Source: an uncultured Paracoccaceae bacterium (GTDB taxonomy: Bacteria > Pseudomonadota > Alphaproteobacteria > Rhodobacterales > Rhodobacteraceae). From it: a DNA stretch of 64,000 bases. Where the stretch lies: assembly GCA_937146765.1 (NCBI GenBank), contig CAKZRP010000075.1:81371-145370 (forward strand), given 5' to 3'. Below the pieces are notes generated by a model. That model made no database searches. It was not told the origin of the DNA and was given only the letters and a program-made list of their open reading frames with translations. A program made the position numbers and the translations under genes. Positions 32,896 through 41,438 of the stretch are shown piece after piece. Numbering within the stretch: the stretch's first letter is position 1; each line of letters opens with the position of its first letter.

Positions 32896-34353
32896 ATGCA
32901 CGCATTACCTAAGTATGGCCAGAACCACATTGATGGCGCCTGGGTGGATGGTGGCGCGGGACGGATCGACGTCCTGAACCCTGCCAATGGGGAAATCGTC
33001 GCCACACAGGCCCTGGCGGACGCGGCGGATGTGGATCGCGCCGTTCAGGCCGCCCGGGCGCTACATCTCTCCGGCGCGCTGACCGCCATGCGCCCGATCG
33101 AACGGGGCCGGATGGTGCAGGCGATGGGGCGCTACCTGCTGGAGCACAAGACCGAGATCGCGCGGATGCTGGTGCTCGAACAGGGCAAGCCCTTTTGGGA
33201 GTCGGTGATCGAGGTCGAAGGCGCGGGACTCTACTTCGAATATTACGGCAATCAGGCCAGCACGGTCGAGGGGCGTTCAATCCCGCTTGGGGCAGGCTAT
33301 TACGATTTCACCGACCACGAGCCGATGGGGGTTTCGGCGCAGATCATCCCGTGGAACTATCCGGTGGAGATGACGGCGCGATCTCTTGCGGCGGCTCTGG
33401 CCACCGGTAATACCTGCGTGATCAAGAGTCCGGAGCTGACCCCGCTCACCAATGCCTGGTTCGTGCATGCGGCCGAGGCTGCGGGTTTTCCGCCCGGGGC
33501 TGTGAACCTGATCTGCGGCCTCGGCCGCGAGGCGGGTGCGGCCTTGGCCGGACATCCGCAGGTCAACCAGATCGTCTTTACCGGCTCGGTGCAGACCGGC
33601 ATTGCCATCGCCACCGCGGCGGCGCGCAATGTGGTGCCCTCGGTGCTGGAGCTCGGCGGCAAATCCGCCGCCATCGTGCATGACGATGCCGACCTCGACG
33701 CGTTCGAGACCGATATCCGCTGGGGGATCTACTTTAACGCCGGACAGGTCTGCTCGGCGATGAGCCGGGTGATCGTGCATGAAAGCCGCGCCGAGGAGCT
33801 GATCGCGCGGGCCGAAGCCATTGCCAACAGCCTGTCCGTCGGCCCCGGGATCGAGCGGGAGGTCTTTGGTGCGACCATGGGCGCCATGGTCTCCGAAGCG
33901 CAGCGCGACCGCGCCGAGGCGATGGTTCGCCGAGCCGAGGATCAGGGGGCGCGGCGGGTTGCCGGGGGACGCGCACTGAACCGGCCCGGTGCCTTTCTGC
34001 AGCCGACCGTTCTGGCAGGTGTCACGCCCGAGATGGAGATTGCCCGCGAAGAGGTTTTTGGCCCGGTGCTGTCCGTGCTCACCTTTCGCGACGATGCCGA
34101 GGCCATCGAGATCGCCAATTCCACCGATTATGGACTTGTCGGCGGGGTTTTCACCCGCGATCTGGACCGGGCAACCCGGGCGGCGCGGCAGATCCGCGCC
34201 GGGCAGGTCTTTGTCAACGAATGGTATGCCGGCGGGGTCGAGACCCCCTTTGGCGGCGTCGGCAAGTCCGGCTATGGCCGCGAAAAGGGACGCGAGGCGC
34301 TGTGGAACTACGTGCAGACCAAGAATATCGCTATCCGCATGGGACGCGGCTGA
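32896..34353 (+). CDS. Aldehyde dehydrogenase family protein (betaine-aldehyde-dehydrogenase-like)
   Basis: A 485-residue NAD(P)-dependent aldehyde dehydrogenase. The ATG at 32896 follows GAGAGGACCTCAGG and starts MHALPKYGQNHIDGAW, a normal ALDH opening; a longer in-frame start would add an unrelated tail. It has the cofactor-binding IIPWNYPVEMTARSLAAAL, the catalytic Glu in LELGGKSAAIV and the catalytic Cys in FNAGQVCSAMSRVI, and near the end EVFGPVLSVL and the PFGGVGKSGYGREKG motif. It is a single gene, with its stop 3 bases from the convergent tonB stop. Substrate class cannot be fixed; a betaine aldehyde or gamma-aminobutyraldehyde type is the nearest guess. Confidence 0.9.
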   Translation: MHALPKYGQNHIDGAWVDGGAGRIDVLNPANGEIVATQALADAADVDRAVQAARALHLSGALTAMRPIERGRMVQAMGRYLLEHKTEIARMLVLEQGKPFWESVIEVEGAGLYFEYYGNQASTVEGRSIPLGAGYYDFTDHEPMGVSAQIIPWNYPVEMTARSLAAALATGNTCVIKSPELTPLTNAWFVHAAEAAGFPPGAVNLICGLGREAGAALAGHPQVNQIVFTGSVQTGIAIATAAARNVVPSVLELGGKSAAIVHDDADLDAFETDIRWGIYFNAGQVCSAMSRVIVHESRAEELIARAEAIANSLSVGPGIEREVFGATMGAMVSEAQRDRAEAMVRRAEDQGARRVAGGRALNRPGAFLQPTVLAGVTPEMEIAREEVFGPVLSVLTFRDDAEAIEIANSTDYGLVGGVFTRDLDRATRAARQIRAGQVFVNEWYAGGVETPFGGVGKSGYGREKGREALWNYVQTKNIAIRMGRG

Positions 34354-34356
34354 CCA

Positions 34357-35349
34357 TCAGCTTCCCTTGATGGCGATAGTGTATTGCCGCAGCGCCCCTT
34401 CCGGAGGGGGCGGAAAGGGGGCAGCCTGCTGGATCTGGCGCAGGGCCAGACCGTCCAGTTCCGGGGAACCGGAGCTGCGCGCCAGGTTTACCGCGGAAAG
34501 CGCCCCGTTGGCCGCGATGGAAAAGGTGACATGCGCCACCCCTTTCACCGAGGTGCGCAGCTTCTTCTGGCGCGAGATCTGCCGCATCACCTGACCGGGG
34601 TAATTCGTGGCAGCCGCGTTGCCGGCGCCGGAGGATTTGCCCTGAACCTCGCTGGCGGCCTGTGCGGCGTGCTGATCCTCCTGCCCGGTCTCGGTGCCGG
34701 CTTTTGCGTTCACGGAACTGTTGCCGCGCGGCGCCGAGGTCGGATTGGATGCCTGACGCGGCTCGGGCGGGGTCTCGACCTTCGGCGCGTTCGTCCGTTC
34801 TGGGCGGGTTTCGGGTCGTTTGGTTTCTGTGGGCGCCAGTTCCGATGACTCCTCCACCGGGGCCAGAGCCTCTGCAACCGGGGCCAGGCTGGCAGTCTTG
34901 ACCGGGGCGGCAAGTGCCGTCGCGACGGGTGAGGCAAGGGGTGATGCAGCGATCCCCTCCTCGGCCGGCACTTGTGGCTGCACCGGTAGGGCCGCGACTT
35001 CCATAGAAGACGTCACCACCGGCGGAGTGACATGGGTCGGTGTCGGTCTAAGCTGTGCCTGTGGCGTCACAGGCCGCGTCGCGGTCGCCGTGCTGACGGC
35101 TGAACTCTCTGCCGGTTGCACCTCGACCACCTCCGTCGGCGGAGCGGTTTCGCTGACCGTCTCGGCCTCCACTGCCGAAGCGGTGCCCTGGGCCATATCT
35201 GCAAAACTGTTGCCCAGTGCGGCAGAGGCCAGAGTGCCTCCGCCCTCGATTTCCACTCCGGGAGCTTCGGTTTCCACCAAGAGGGCGGCATGGGCCGCAA
35301 GGGCGACAAAAACGGAAAGACCGGCCACAAGTGGGGAACGCGGGATCAT
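34357..35349 (-). CDS. tonB: TonB-family energy transducer
   Basis: A 330-residue TonB-like protein. One N-terminal membrane anchor (LVAGLSVFVALAAHAALLVE) is followed by a long Pro/Glu/Ala/Thr-rich periplasmic spacer (about 45-245). The C-terminal TonB domain (VKGVAHVTFSIAANGALSAV and LDGLALRQIQQAAPFPPPPE) carries the family's S-x-LD and PFPPPP elements. It couples the inner-membrane proton gradient to the outer-membrane receptor. Its start overlaps the upstream exbD stop by 4 bases, so it is dedicated to this haem-type locus. Confidence 0.9.
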   Translation of the reverse strand: MIPRSPLVAGLSVFVALAAHAALLVETEAPGVEIEGGGTLASAALGNSFADMAQGTASAVEAETVSETAPPTEVVEVQPAESSAVSTATATRPVTPQAQLRPTPTHVTPPVVTSSMEVAALPVQPQVPAEEGIAASPLASPVATALAAPVKTASLAPVAEALAPVEESSELAPTETKRPETRPERTNAPKVETPPEPRQASNPTSAPRGNSSVNAKAGTETGQEDQHAAQAASEVQGKSSGAGNAAATNYPGQVMRQISRQKKLRTSVKGVAHVTFSIAANGALSAVNLARSSGSPELDGLALRQIQQAAPFPPPPEGALRQYTIAIKGS

Positions 35350-35738
35350 GGCAGGCTCCGTTCGGACAGCAGCGTGATGCGGGTGGCACCAAGTTGGCGC
35401 AACTCCTTGGCCACGGCGATCAGCCGCGCTGCGGGCAAGGTGCGATCAGGCACGAGGCGGGCGACAAATTCGGCTTCTTCCTCGCGCACGATCCGGACAT
35501 AGGCCTCGGGCGAGGTCAGTTCCGCCCCGCGAAAGCTCAAGGTGCCATCGGCGCGGATCACCAGCGCATCCGGCGGCGGGCTGGTTTCAAGATCGGCGGC
35601 CTGAACCAATTGCACCCTGGGGTCCATCGCCGGGGCGAGCGAGCTGGCCACCATGAAGAAGACCAGCATCAGAAAGACCACGTTGATCAGCGCGATGGTC
35701 GGTTCGGCATGGGATTTGGACCGGTGGCGGACGATCAT
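35346..35738 (-). CDS. exbD: ExbD/TolR-family protein, second copy
   Basis: A 130-residue ExbD-like protein: a short cytosolic N-terminus (IVRHRSKSHAEPTIALINVV), one membrane helix (VFLMLVFFMVASSLAPA) with the nearby Asn-rather-than-Asp polar position, then a periplasmic domain. In ExbD/TolR the helix carries a proton-path Asp within PLIDVVFLLLIFFM; here the equivalent reads ALINVVFLMLVFFM, so the Asp is replaced by Asn. The other copy next door keeps the Asp. This suggests a hetero-ExbD stator in which only one chain conducts. It lies 7 bases after the first exbD and overlaps tonB. Confidence 0.88.
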   Translation of the reverse strand: MIVRHRSKSHAEPTIALINVVFLMLVFFMVASSLAPAMDPRVQLVQAADLETSPPPDALVIRADGTLSFRGAELTSPEAYVRIVREEEAEFVARLVPDRTLPAARLIAVAKELRQLGATRITLLSERSLP

Positions 35739-35745
35739 CTCGGCA

Positions 35746-36135
35746 TCATCCCAAAACGGTCACGGCAAGGTGCGAAGTGGAGCGCAGCACCGCAAGCACG
35801 TCCACCAGCCGCTGCGCGCTGACCTCGCCGGTGAGGCTGAGCAGGAGATGGGTGGGGTCCTCAGTTCCGGCAACGTCGCCCTGCAGTCGCGCCTTGAGGT
35901 CGGCCAGGGCCACCTCCTCGCCATTGAGTGAAAGGCTTTCCGGCGCCAGCCGCAGGAACAGCGGCGGCGTCTCGCCCGTGGCCCCCTGCCCGGCATTGGC
36001 GGCCATCAGATCGACGGTGCCAAAGCGGGAAAAGGTCGAGGAGAGCATGAAGAACAGCAACAGCAGGAAAATCACGTCGATGAGCGAGGTCATCGACAAC
36101 CTGCGGCGCCTCTTCCTGCGCAGCGCCAAGGCCAT
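35746..36135 (-). CDS. exbD: ExbD/TolR-family protein, first copy
   Basis: A 129-residue ExbD. It keeps the functional motif SLIDVIFLLLLFFM, with the Asp of the proton path near residue 21, followed by a single-pass topology and a periplasmic domain (LFLRLAPESLSLNGEEVALA). With ExbB it forms the energising complex for TonB. It overlaps exbB by one base. A second, Asp-less exbD follows. Confidence 0.9.
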   Translation of the reverse strand: MALALRRKRRRRLSMTSLIDVIFLLLLFFMLSSTFSRFGTVDLMAANAGQGATGETPPLFLRLAPESLSLNGEEVALADLKARLQGDVAGTEDPTHLLLSLTGEVSAQRLVDVLAVLRSTSHLAVTVLG

Positions 36136-36806
36136 CAGGCGGCCTCGCGCGCGGCTTGCGGCTGGGGGGCTCCAGCCGGGGCAAAGATCTGCCTCAGGGC
36201 CTTGTTGGCAAAGACACGGTCCCGTTCCACCGCGCCGCTGAGCCAGCTTTGCACCGCGGCCACCGGCATCGCCACCGCAAGGCCCGCCGCGGTGGTCAGA
36301 AGCGCCACCCAGATCCCCCCGGCCAGCACGGTCGGATCCACCGAGGAGCCAGCAGATTGCAGGCCCTGAAAGGCCTCGATCATGCCGATGACGGTGCCAA
36401 ACAACCCGATCAGCGGTGCCAGCTGCGCCACCAGATCGAGAAAGCCAAGCCCGGTCTCCAGCCGCAGGAACAGCGACTCCGCCTCGGCATCGCAGCGATC
36501 CGAAAGGGCGGCGCGCTCCCCACCTCCCCCCCGCAGGGCGCGGATCAGGGTCGGAGCAAGATAGGACCGGGTTTCGTTGAGAAGGGCGGCGGCGGTCTGA
36601 GTGTCACCGCGCTCGACCGCGGCCAGGGCCATATGCACCCGCCGGTGTCGACCGACGCGCGCGCGGCGGAACTGCCAGAGCTTGTAAATGACAGTGGCAA
36701 AGCTGACCACCGAGAGTCCCATCAACAGCCCGACCACCGGGCCACCGACGGTGAGGATCTCGTGGAGCGAGGCCAGAAGGCCCGACCAGATCGCAACGGG
36801 GCTCAT
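36135..36806 (-). CDS. exbB: MotA/TolQ/ExbB proton-channel family protein
   Basis: A 223-residue ExbB-type protein with three membrane segments: one near the N-terminus (VVGLLMGLSVVSFATVIYKL) and two in the C-terminal half (LVAQLAPLIGLFGTVIGMIE and GGIWVALLTTAAGLAVAMPV), which contain the conserved GLxGTVxGMI and T-A-GL patterns. It forms the pentameric stator around ExbD. It overlaps both the upstream small secreted protein gene (4 bases) and exbD (1 base), so the whole receptor-to-tonB run is one operon. Confidence 0.92.
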   Translation of the reverse strand: MSPVAIWSGLLASLHEILTVGGPVVGLLMGLSVVSFATVIYKLWQFRRARVGRHRRVHMALAAVERGDTQTAAALLNETRSYLAPTLIRALRGGGGERAALSDRCDAEAESLFLRLETGLGFLDLVAQLAPLIGLFGTVIGMIEAFQGLQSAGSSVDPTVLAGGIWVALLTTAAGLAVAMPVAAVQSWLSGAVERDRVFANKALRQIFAPAGAPQPQAAREAA

Positions 36807-37249
36807 CCCAGCACCTCCACATCGGTGCGCGTGGTAAGAAACAGCTGCTGGGCACAGACCGAGCTGTCACTGCCGCCGGTCACGCAGCGGTTGGCGCCAT
36901 TGACAAGGACCCGGCCGACCTCCGCGCAGGCCAGGCCGGGCAGGTCGAACTGGCGCACCCGCGGGCGATCCACCGGCAGGTCGCGGAAATCAAACAGGGT
37001 GAGCATCATCACGCCGCCCTCCTGATCGAAGAGAACGGTTTCATAGATCGCCTCGGAGATATCCTCCTCAAGGCTATTGGTGGCGACAAAGGAGAGGCGG
37101 CACGCCCCCTCTCCTTCGCTCAGGGCATTCAGCTCGATGTGAATACCCTCGACTGGCGGGGTGTAGTTCTCTGCCACCGCCGCCCGACCGAGGGAGGACA
37201 GGCAAAGCGTCGCAAGAAGAACCCGAAGAACCTGGCTGTATCTGGTCAT
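36803..37249 (-). CDS. Small secreted protein of the TonB/haem locus, function unknown
   Basis: A 148-residue protein with a Sec signal peptide (MTRYSQVLRVLLATLCLSSL, cleaved after AVA). The mature part has four Cys, probably two disulfides, and is predicted mostly beta (ENYTPPVEGIHIELNALSEG, then CRLSFVATNSLEEDISEAIY). It lies between the TonB receptor (18 bases) and exbB (4-base overlap). A similar small protein seems to recur in haem TonB loci of Rhodobacterales. It may be a periplasmic helper of the receptor or of the ExbB/D complex; no catalytic motif is visible. Confidence 0.75.
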   Translation of the reverse strand: MTRYSQVLRVLLATLCLSSLGRAAVAENYTPPVEGIHIELNALSEGEGACRLSFVATNSLEEDISEAIYETVLFDQEGGVMMLTLFDFRDLPVDRPRVRQFDLPGLACAEVGRVLVNGANRCVTGGSDSSVCAQQLFLTTRTDVEVLG

Positions 37250-37267
37250 GGTCAGACGTCTCCCGGA

Positions 37268-39268
37268 TCAGAAGGCCGCGGCCAGCGACAGTTTGATGTT
37301 GCGCCCGGGCGCGGCGCGCGTGGCGAGATGCGGCGTGTATTGCGTGTCAAAGAGGTTCTCGATCCCGACACGGATCTCCGCTTCCTTCAGCATGGCGGTG
37401 TCCAGCGCATAGGTGGCCCGCAGGTTGTGCACCGCATAGCCGGGGGTGGACTGAATGTCCTTGGTCAGCACCGCTTCCCAGGACAGATCGAGGGTGTCGT
37501 TGAACTTCTTGCCGAGGGTCAGGCCGAGGCTGTTGGCCGGCATCCGGGTGTAGTCGGCGGTCGACCCGTCCACATAGGCCCATTCGCCGCTGGAGAAGTT
37601 TGCATTCATGTCCACATAAAGACCGGAGCCGTGGCTGTAGGAGGCTTCGATCTCAAGACCTTCGGTATTCACCCGGTCCACCGTCGCATAGTCGGTGCCA
37701 GACGTGTAATCCCAAAGGCGGGTCTGCCAGAGGTTCGCCTTGGCCTTGAGCTGGTCGTCGCCGGAGAACAGGCCGACCCGGTCATAAGAGACGCCAAGCT
37801 CGTAGGTCACCGCCTTCTCGCTTTGGGTCATGTAGGTCTGATAGGTGGCATAGTCGAAATCATCGAGGATCGGCAGACCGGCGGTATAGGCCACCGAGCC
37901 GAAGACCGCGAACCCGTTGTCAAAGGCATAGCGCGCGGAGACGCCTCCCATCAGTTCGGAGTTGGAGAAGCTCTCCCCCTCGGTCACATAGGTGCCGGTG
38001 GAATTGGACTCGATGTCCTGCGTCTCGTAGCGCAGGGCGGGGGTCAGGGTAAGGCCGTTGCCAAAGTCGATCTCGTCGATGGCAAACAGTGCAAACCGCT
38101 TGTCGGTGCCCCCCGGTGCCGAAGAGGCGCTCAGACGTTCCTTGTGGATGATCTCTCCCCCGGCGCGAAGGTTGTGATCCACACCAAAGGCAGAAAACAG
38201 CGAGGTATTCTTGACGGTCAGCTTGGTGGTCTCATAGCGGTGATCTGCGTTCAGGAGCGCCGCTGAAAAAGGCGAGCCGCTCACCATTTCCTGCTCGATA
38301 TACTGATCCGCGTAGGACAGGTTCGCAGTCAGGTCGATCAGGTCGTTGCCAGCCGGATTATAGGCATATTGCAGGCTGGTGGTCGTGGTTTCGGTATAGC
38401 GGTCCACATTGCCAAAGGTCCTAGTGCCGGCAAAGGCATCATAGGGCACGTCCTTCTCATCCGAGGTGGTTTCGGAGCGTGAGAAGGTCAGCGACTGGTC
38501 CGCGTTGTCGCCAAAGCTGTACTTGCCCTTGACCAGATAGGAGGGCAGTTCGTAGCCGGTATTTGCGACCTCGTTGCCGTCGCCGTCCTTGTAGTTGCCC
38601 TGTTCGCGCCAAGTGTAATTCAGCAGGAACTCGAGCTGTTCGGTGGGCTGCCAGCCGAGGATGGTGGACGAAACCTTGGTATTGCCATTGCCGTAGTATT
38701 CGAAGGTCTGCCGCCCGGAGAGACCGATCTCCCCCTCGGTCAGATCGGAGGCGTCGATGGTTTCGAGGTTCACCACCCCACCGATGACGCCGGAGCCGTA
38801 TTCGTAGGACCCCACCGTGCCCCGGATCACCGATACTTCGCGGAACAGGGACGGGTCGGTGTAAAGCTGGGTGCCGATCCGGTAGAGTTCTTCCGACCCC
38901 ATCGAAGCGCCGTCGAGCTGGATCTGCACCTTCTGGTTCGACCCGTAGGTGCCATCCGCGCCATAGCCGCGAATGTTGATGCCGGCGCCGGTGGGCGTGC
39001 CAGAATTCACCAATGTCACGCCCGGCACAGAATCGATCAGCTCGGCGATGCTATTGGCCTGACGGTCGCGGATTTCCTCGGCAGTGATGGTGGTTTCCGG
39101 CGTCGCGGTATCGGTCTGCACGTCGCGCTTGTTGTTGCCGAGCACGAGGGTGCCGAGGAACCCCTCAGCCGCGCTCAGGTCCTGGGCGGTGGATACGGTT
39201 GCGCTGAAGGCCAAGGCCATGCCGGAGGCCGAGCACAGCAAGGCTCGGCGCAAAGTGATGATGTTCAT
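37268..39268 (-). CDS. TonB-dependent outer-membrane receptor, probably haem/haemin
   Basis: A 666-residue receptor with a signal peptide (LLCSASGMALAFSATVSTAQ), an N-terminal plug domain (ITAEEIRDRQANSIAELIDS, VPGVTLVNSGTPTGAGINI, RGTVGSYEYGSGVIGGVVNL) and a C-terminal beta barrel ending in Phe (NIKLSLAAAF). Its neighbours (ExbB/ExbD/TonB and HmuSTUV) point to haem. However, the FRAP and NPNL motifs that bracket the haem-ligating His in classic haem receptors are not recognisable: the corresponding loop reads VAYTAGLPILDDFDYATYQ and then SEKAVTYELG. Haem as cargo is therefore inferred from context. Confidence 0.85.
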   Translation of the reverse strand: MNIITLRRALLCSASGMALAFSATVSTAQDLSAAEGFLGTLVLGNNKRDVQTDTATPETTITAEEIRDRQANSIAELIDSVPGVTLVNSGTPTGAGINIRGYGADGTYGSNQKVQIQLDGASMGSEELYRIGTQLYTDPSLFREVSVIRGTVGSYEYGSGVIGGVVNLETIDASDLTEGEIGLSGRQTFEYYGNGNTKVSSTILGWQPTEQLEFLLNYTWREQGNYKDGDGNEVANTGYELPSYLVKGKYSFGDNADQSLTFSRSETTSDEKDVPYDAFAGTRTFGNVDRYTETTTTSLQYAYNPAGNDLIDLTANLSYADQYIEQEMVSGSPFSAALLNADHRYETTKLTVKNTSLFSAFGVDHNLRAGGEIIHKERLSASSAPGGTDKRFALFAIDEIDFGNGLTLTPALRYETQDIESNSTGTYVTEGESFSNSELMGGVSARYAFDNGFAVFGSVAYTAGLPILDDFDYATYQTYMTQSEKAVTYELGVSYDRVGLFSGDDQLKAKANLWQTRLWDYTSGTDYATVDRVNTEGLEIEASYSHGSGLYVDMNANFSSGEWAYVDGSTADYTRMPANSLGLTLGKKFNDTLDLSWEAVLTKDIQSTPGYAVHNLRATYALDTAMLKEAEIRVGIENLFDTQYTPHLATRAAPGRNIKLSLAAAF

Positions 39269-39397
39269 GTCGTCCCCAAAGGTCAGAAAAGCAGGCTGGA
39301 ACCGCGTGCTCGCCTTGGGGCTGGCTTGGTCTCTGGCGTGTTATGGTGTCGGATCCGGGCGCCGAAATAACCGCCGCGCGCAATCCCTCTTGCGGCG

Positions 39398-39430
39398 CCT
39401 AATTTAATTTATTAATTCTGTCAAGAAATA
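39398..39430. promoter_or_regulatory. AT-rich control region between hmuR-type receptor and hmuS
   Basis: Within the 263-base divergent spacer there is a run of 19 consecutive A/T bases (CTAATTTAATTTATTAATTC, 39399-39418), in sharp contrast to the GC-rich surroundings. A minus-strand TTGACA (39424-39419) lies at its edge, pointing to the receptor gene. The region probably carries both promoters and an iron-responsive operator (Irr, RirA or Fur class), but no consensus can be assigned by eye. Confidence 0.5.
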
Positions 39431-39531
39431 TCCCGGCATCCAGAGATGGCCCGGCGTCAGCCTGCCCCGCCCATGCAGATGGGTCGCAAGCCAGCAGTTC
39501 TTCCCAGATACACCAACACCCGAGGACCCTG

Positions 39532-40587
39532 ATGGCCCAAGATATCCCCACGTCTGCGGACGCAATCCGTGCGCTGCGCGCAGAACATTCCACCCTGCGG
39601 GCGCGCGATTTCTGCGACACCTATGGTCTTTCCGAAGCCCAGCTTCTGGCCGCCGACACCGGGCGCGGTGTGACCCGGATCAGCGCCGACCCCGACAGGC
39701 TGATGCCCGCGGTGGAACGTCTGGGCGAGGTGATGGCGCTGACGCGAAACATCTCCTGCGTGAACGAACGCGTGGGCACCTATGGCAATTACACCAGCGG
39801 TCCCCATGCGGCGATGGTCTTGCAGCCGGAAATCGACCTGCGCATCTTCCCCGCCCATTGGGTGCATGGCTTCGCGGTGGAGGTCGAGACGGAAAAGGGC
39901 GTGAAGCGTTCCCTGCAGGTCTTTGATGCTGCCGGTGATGCGGTACACAAGATCCACCTGCGCGACAGCTCCCTGCATGCGGAATGGGACTCGGTGGTGG
40001 CCGAGCTGGCCACGGGCGAGACCTCCGATACGATAGCTGTGGAGCCGCGCAAGGCACCGGAAGCGCCGAAATTCAACGCCGACAAGCTGCTGATCCTGCG
40101 CGAGGAATGGGCCAAGATGTCGGACACCCATCAGTTCCTGCGCCTAACGTCGAAGCTGAAAATGAACCGCCTTGGCGCCTATCGCCACGTCGGCGCGCCC
40201 TTTGTGGAACAGGTCGAGACCGGCGCGGTTGATGCAGCACTGCAGGCGCTGGCAGGCAGCGGCACCGAAATCATGCTGTTTGTTGGCAACGAGGGCTGCA
40301 TCCAGATCCACGGCGGCACCATCGAGACCCTGCGGGCCATGGGGCCTTGGCAAAACGTGATGGATCCGCGCTTCAACCTGCATCTGCGGGTTGATCACAT
40401 TGCCGAGGTCTATGTGGTGACCAAACCAACCCAGCGCGGCGATGCGGTCTCGCTGGAGGCTTTTGACGCCGAGGGCAGCATCATCCTGCAAATCTTCGGC
40501 CGCCGCACCGAGGCGCTGGACAGCCGCCCCGCCTGGGAAGAGATCCTGCGCGCCCTGCCCCGTCTGCGCGCGGAGGAGCTGGTCTGA
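39532..40587 (+). CDS. hmuS: Haemin-degrading/haem-trafficking factor HmuS
   Basis: A 351-residue HemS/ChuS/HmuS-family protein with two homologous halves, each ending in a similar segment (EIDLRIFPAHWVHGFAVEVE near residue 105, and HLRVDHIAEVYVVTKPTQRG near residue 290). The family binds haem in the cytosol and passes it on or opens its ring. The ATG follows AGGACCC. It is the first gene of the hmuSTUV operon and its stop overlaps the hmuT start by one base. Confidence 0.92.
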   Translation: MAQDIPTSADAIRALRAEHSTLRARDFCDTYGLSEAQLLAADTGRGVTRISADPDRLMPAVERLGEVMALTRNISCVNERVGTYGNYTSGPHAAMVLQPEIDLRIFPAHWVHGFAVEVETEKGVKRSLQVFDAAGDAVHKIHLRDSSLHAEWDSVVAELATGETSDTIAVEPRKAPEAPKFNADKLLILREEWAKMSDTHQFLRLTSKLKMNRLGAYRHVGAPFVEQVETGAVDAALQALAGSGTEIMLFVGNEGCIQIHGGTIETLRAMGPWQNVMDPRFNLHLRVDHIAEVYVVTKPTQRGDAVSLEAFDAEGSIILQIFGRRTEALDSRPAWEEILRALPRLRAEELV

Positions 40588-41435
40588 TGCGCCACACGCT
40601 CTTTGCCTTCACCCTCACCTCTGCCCTTGTCGCCCCCCTTGCGGGGGCGGCTGCCGACCGGATTCTGTCGATTGGCGGCTCGGTGACCGAGATCATCTAT
40701 GCCCTGGGGGCCGGGGACCGGCTGGTTGCCCGCGACACCACCTCCAGTTTCCCGGTCGAGGCCGAGGCTCTGCCCGATGTCGGCTACATGCGCGCCCTTG
40801 CACCCGAAGGAGTGCTGTCGGTGAACCCGGACCTGATCGTTTCCGAAGCGGGTGCCGGCCCGGTGGAGACCCTCGACGTTCTGAAACAGGCGGAGATCGC
40901 CTTTGTCGAGGTGCCGGATGAATTCTCCGGCGCAGGCATCCTCGCCAAGATCCGCGCCGTGGGCGCAGCGATCTCCTTTGAGGAAGAGGCAGCCGCCTTG
41001 TCCGGCGAAGTGCAGGCTGACCTCGACAGTGTCGCGGCCAAGGTTGCAACCGTCGCCGAGAGCAACCGCAAGAAGGTCCTGTTCATCCTCTCCACCCGCG
41101 GCGGCCGCATCATGGCTTCCGGCACGGGAACGGCGGCGGATGGGATCATCAAGATGGCCGGTGGCATCAATGCACTGGATGACTTTGACGGCTACAAGCT
41201 GATGACGGACGAGGCGGTGTCGCAAGCCGCCCCCGATGTGATCCTGATGATGGATCGCGGCGGCGACCACGGTGCGCCGGACGCCGAACTGCTGGCAATG
41301 CCCGCGCTTGTCACCACCCCCGCCGCCGAAACCGGGGCCGTGGTGCGGATGAACGGTCTCTATCTCCTCGGCTTCGGGCCGCGCACGGCGGATGCGGCGC
41401 TCGATCTGGCGCAGTCGCTTTACGGGCCACTCTGA
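40587..41435 (+). CDS. hmuT: Haemin ABC transporter periplasmic binding protein HmuT
   Basis: A 282-residue class III binding protein with a signal peptide (MRHTLFAFTLTSALVAPLAG). The mature protein opens RILSIGGSVTEIIYALGAGD and shows the two-domain, long-helix layout of haem/cobalamin binders (DVGYMRALAPEGVLSVNPDL, IKMAGGINALDDFDGYKLMT). In HmuT/ShuT a Tyr or His holds haem iron; DVGYMRAL contains the candidate Tyr. The gene overlaps hmuS by one base and ends 3 bases before hmuU. Confidence 0.9.
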   Translation: MRHTLFAFTLTSALVAPLAGAAADRILSIGGSVTEIIYALGAGDRLVARDTTSSFPVEAEALPDVGYMRALAPEGVLSVNPDLIVSEAGAGPVETLDVLKQAEIAFVEVPDEFSGAGILAKIRAVGAAISFEEEAAALSGEVQADLDSVAAKVATVAESNRKKVLFILSTRGGRIMASGTGTAADGIIKMAGGINALDDFDGYKLMTDEAVSQAAPDVILMMDRGGDHGAPDAELLAMPALVTTPAAETGAVVRMNGLYLLGFGPRTADAALDLAQSLYGPL

Positions 41436-41438
41436 GCC

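Noticed and set aside
32634..32912. Possible small gene in the chemoreceptor/aldehyde dehydrogenase spacer
   Set aside because: It has no ribosome-binding site, no recognisable domain, and it runs over the true start of the aldehyde dehydrogenase gene.
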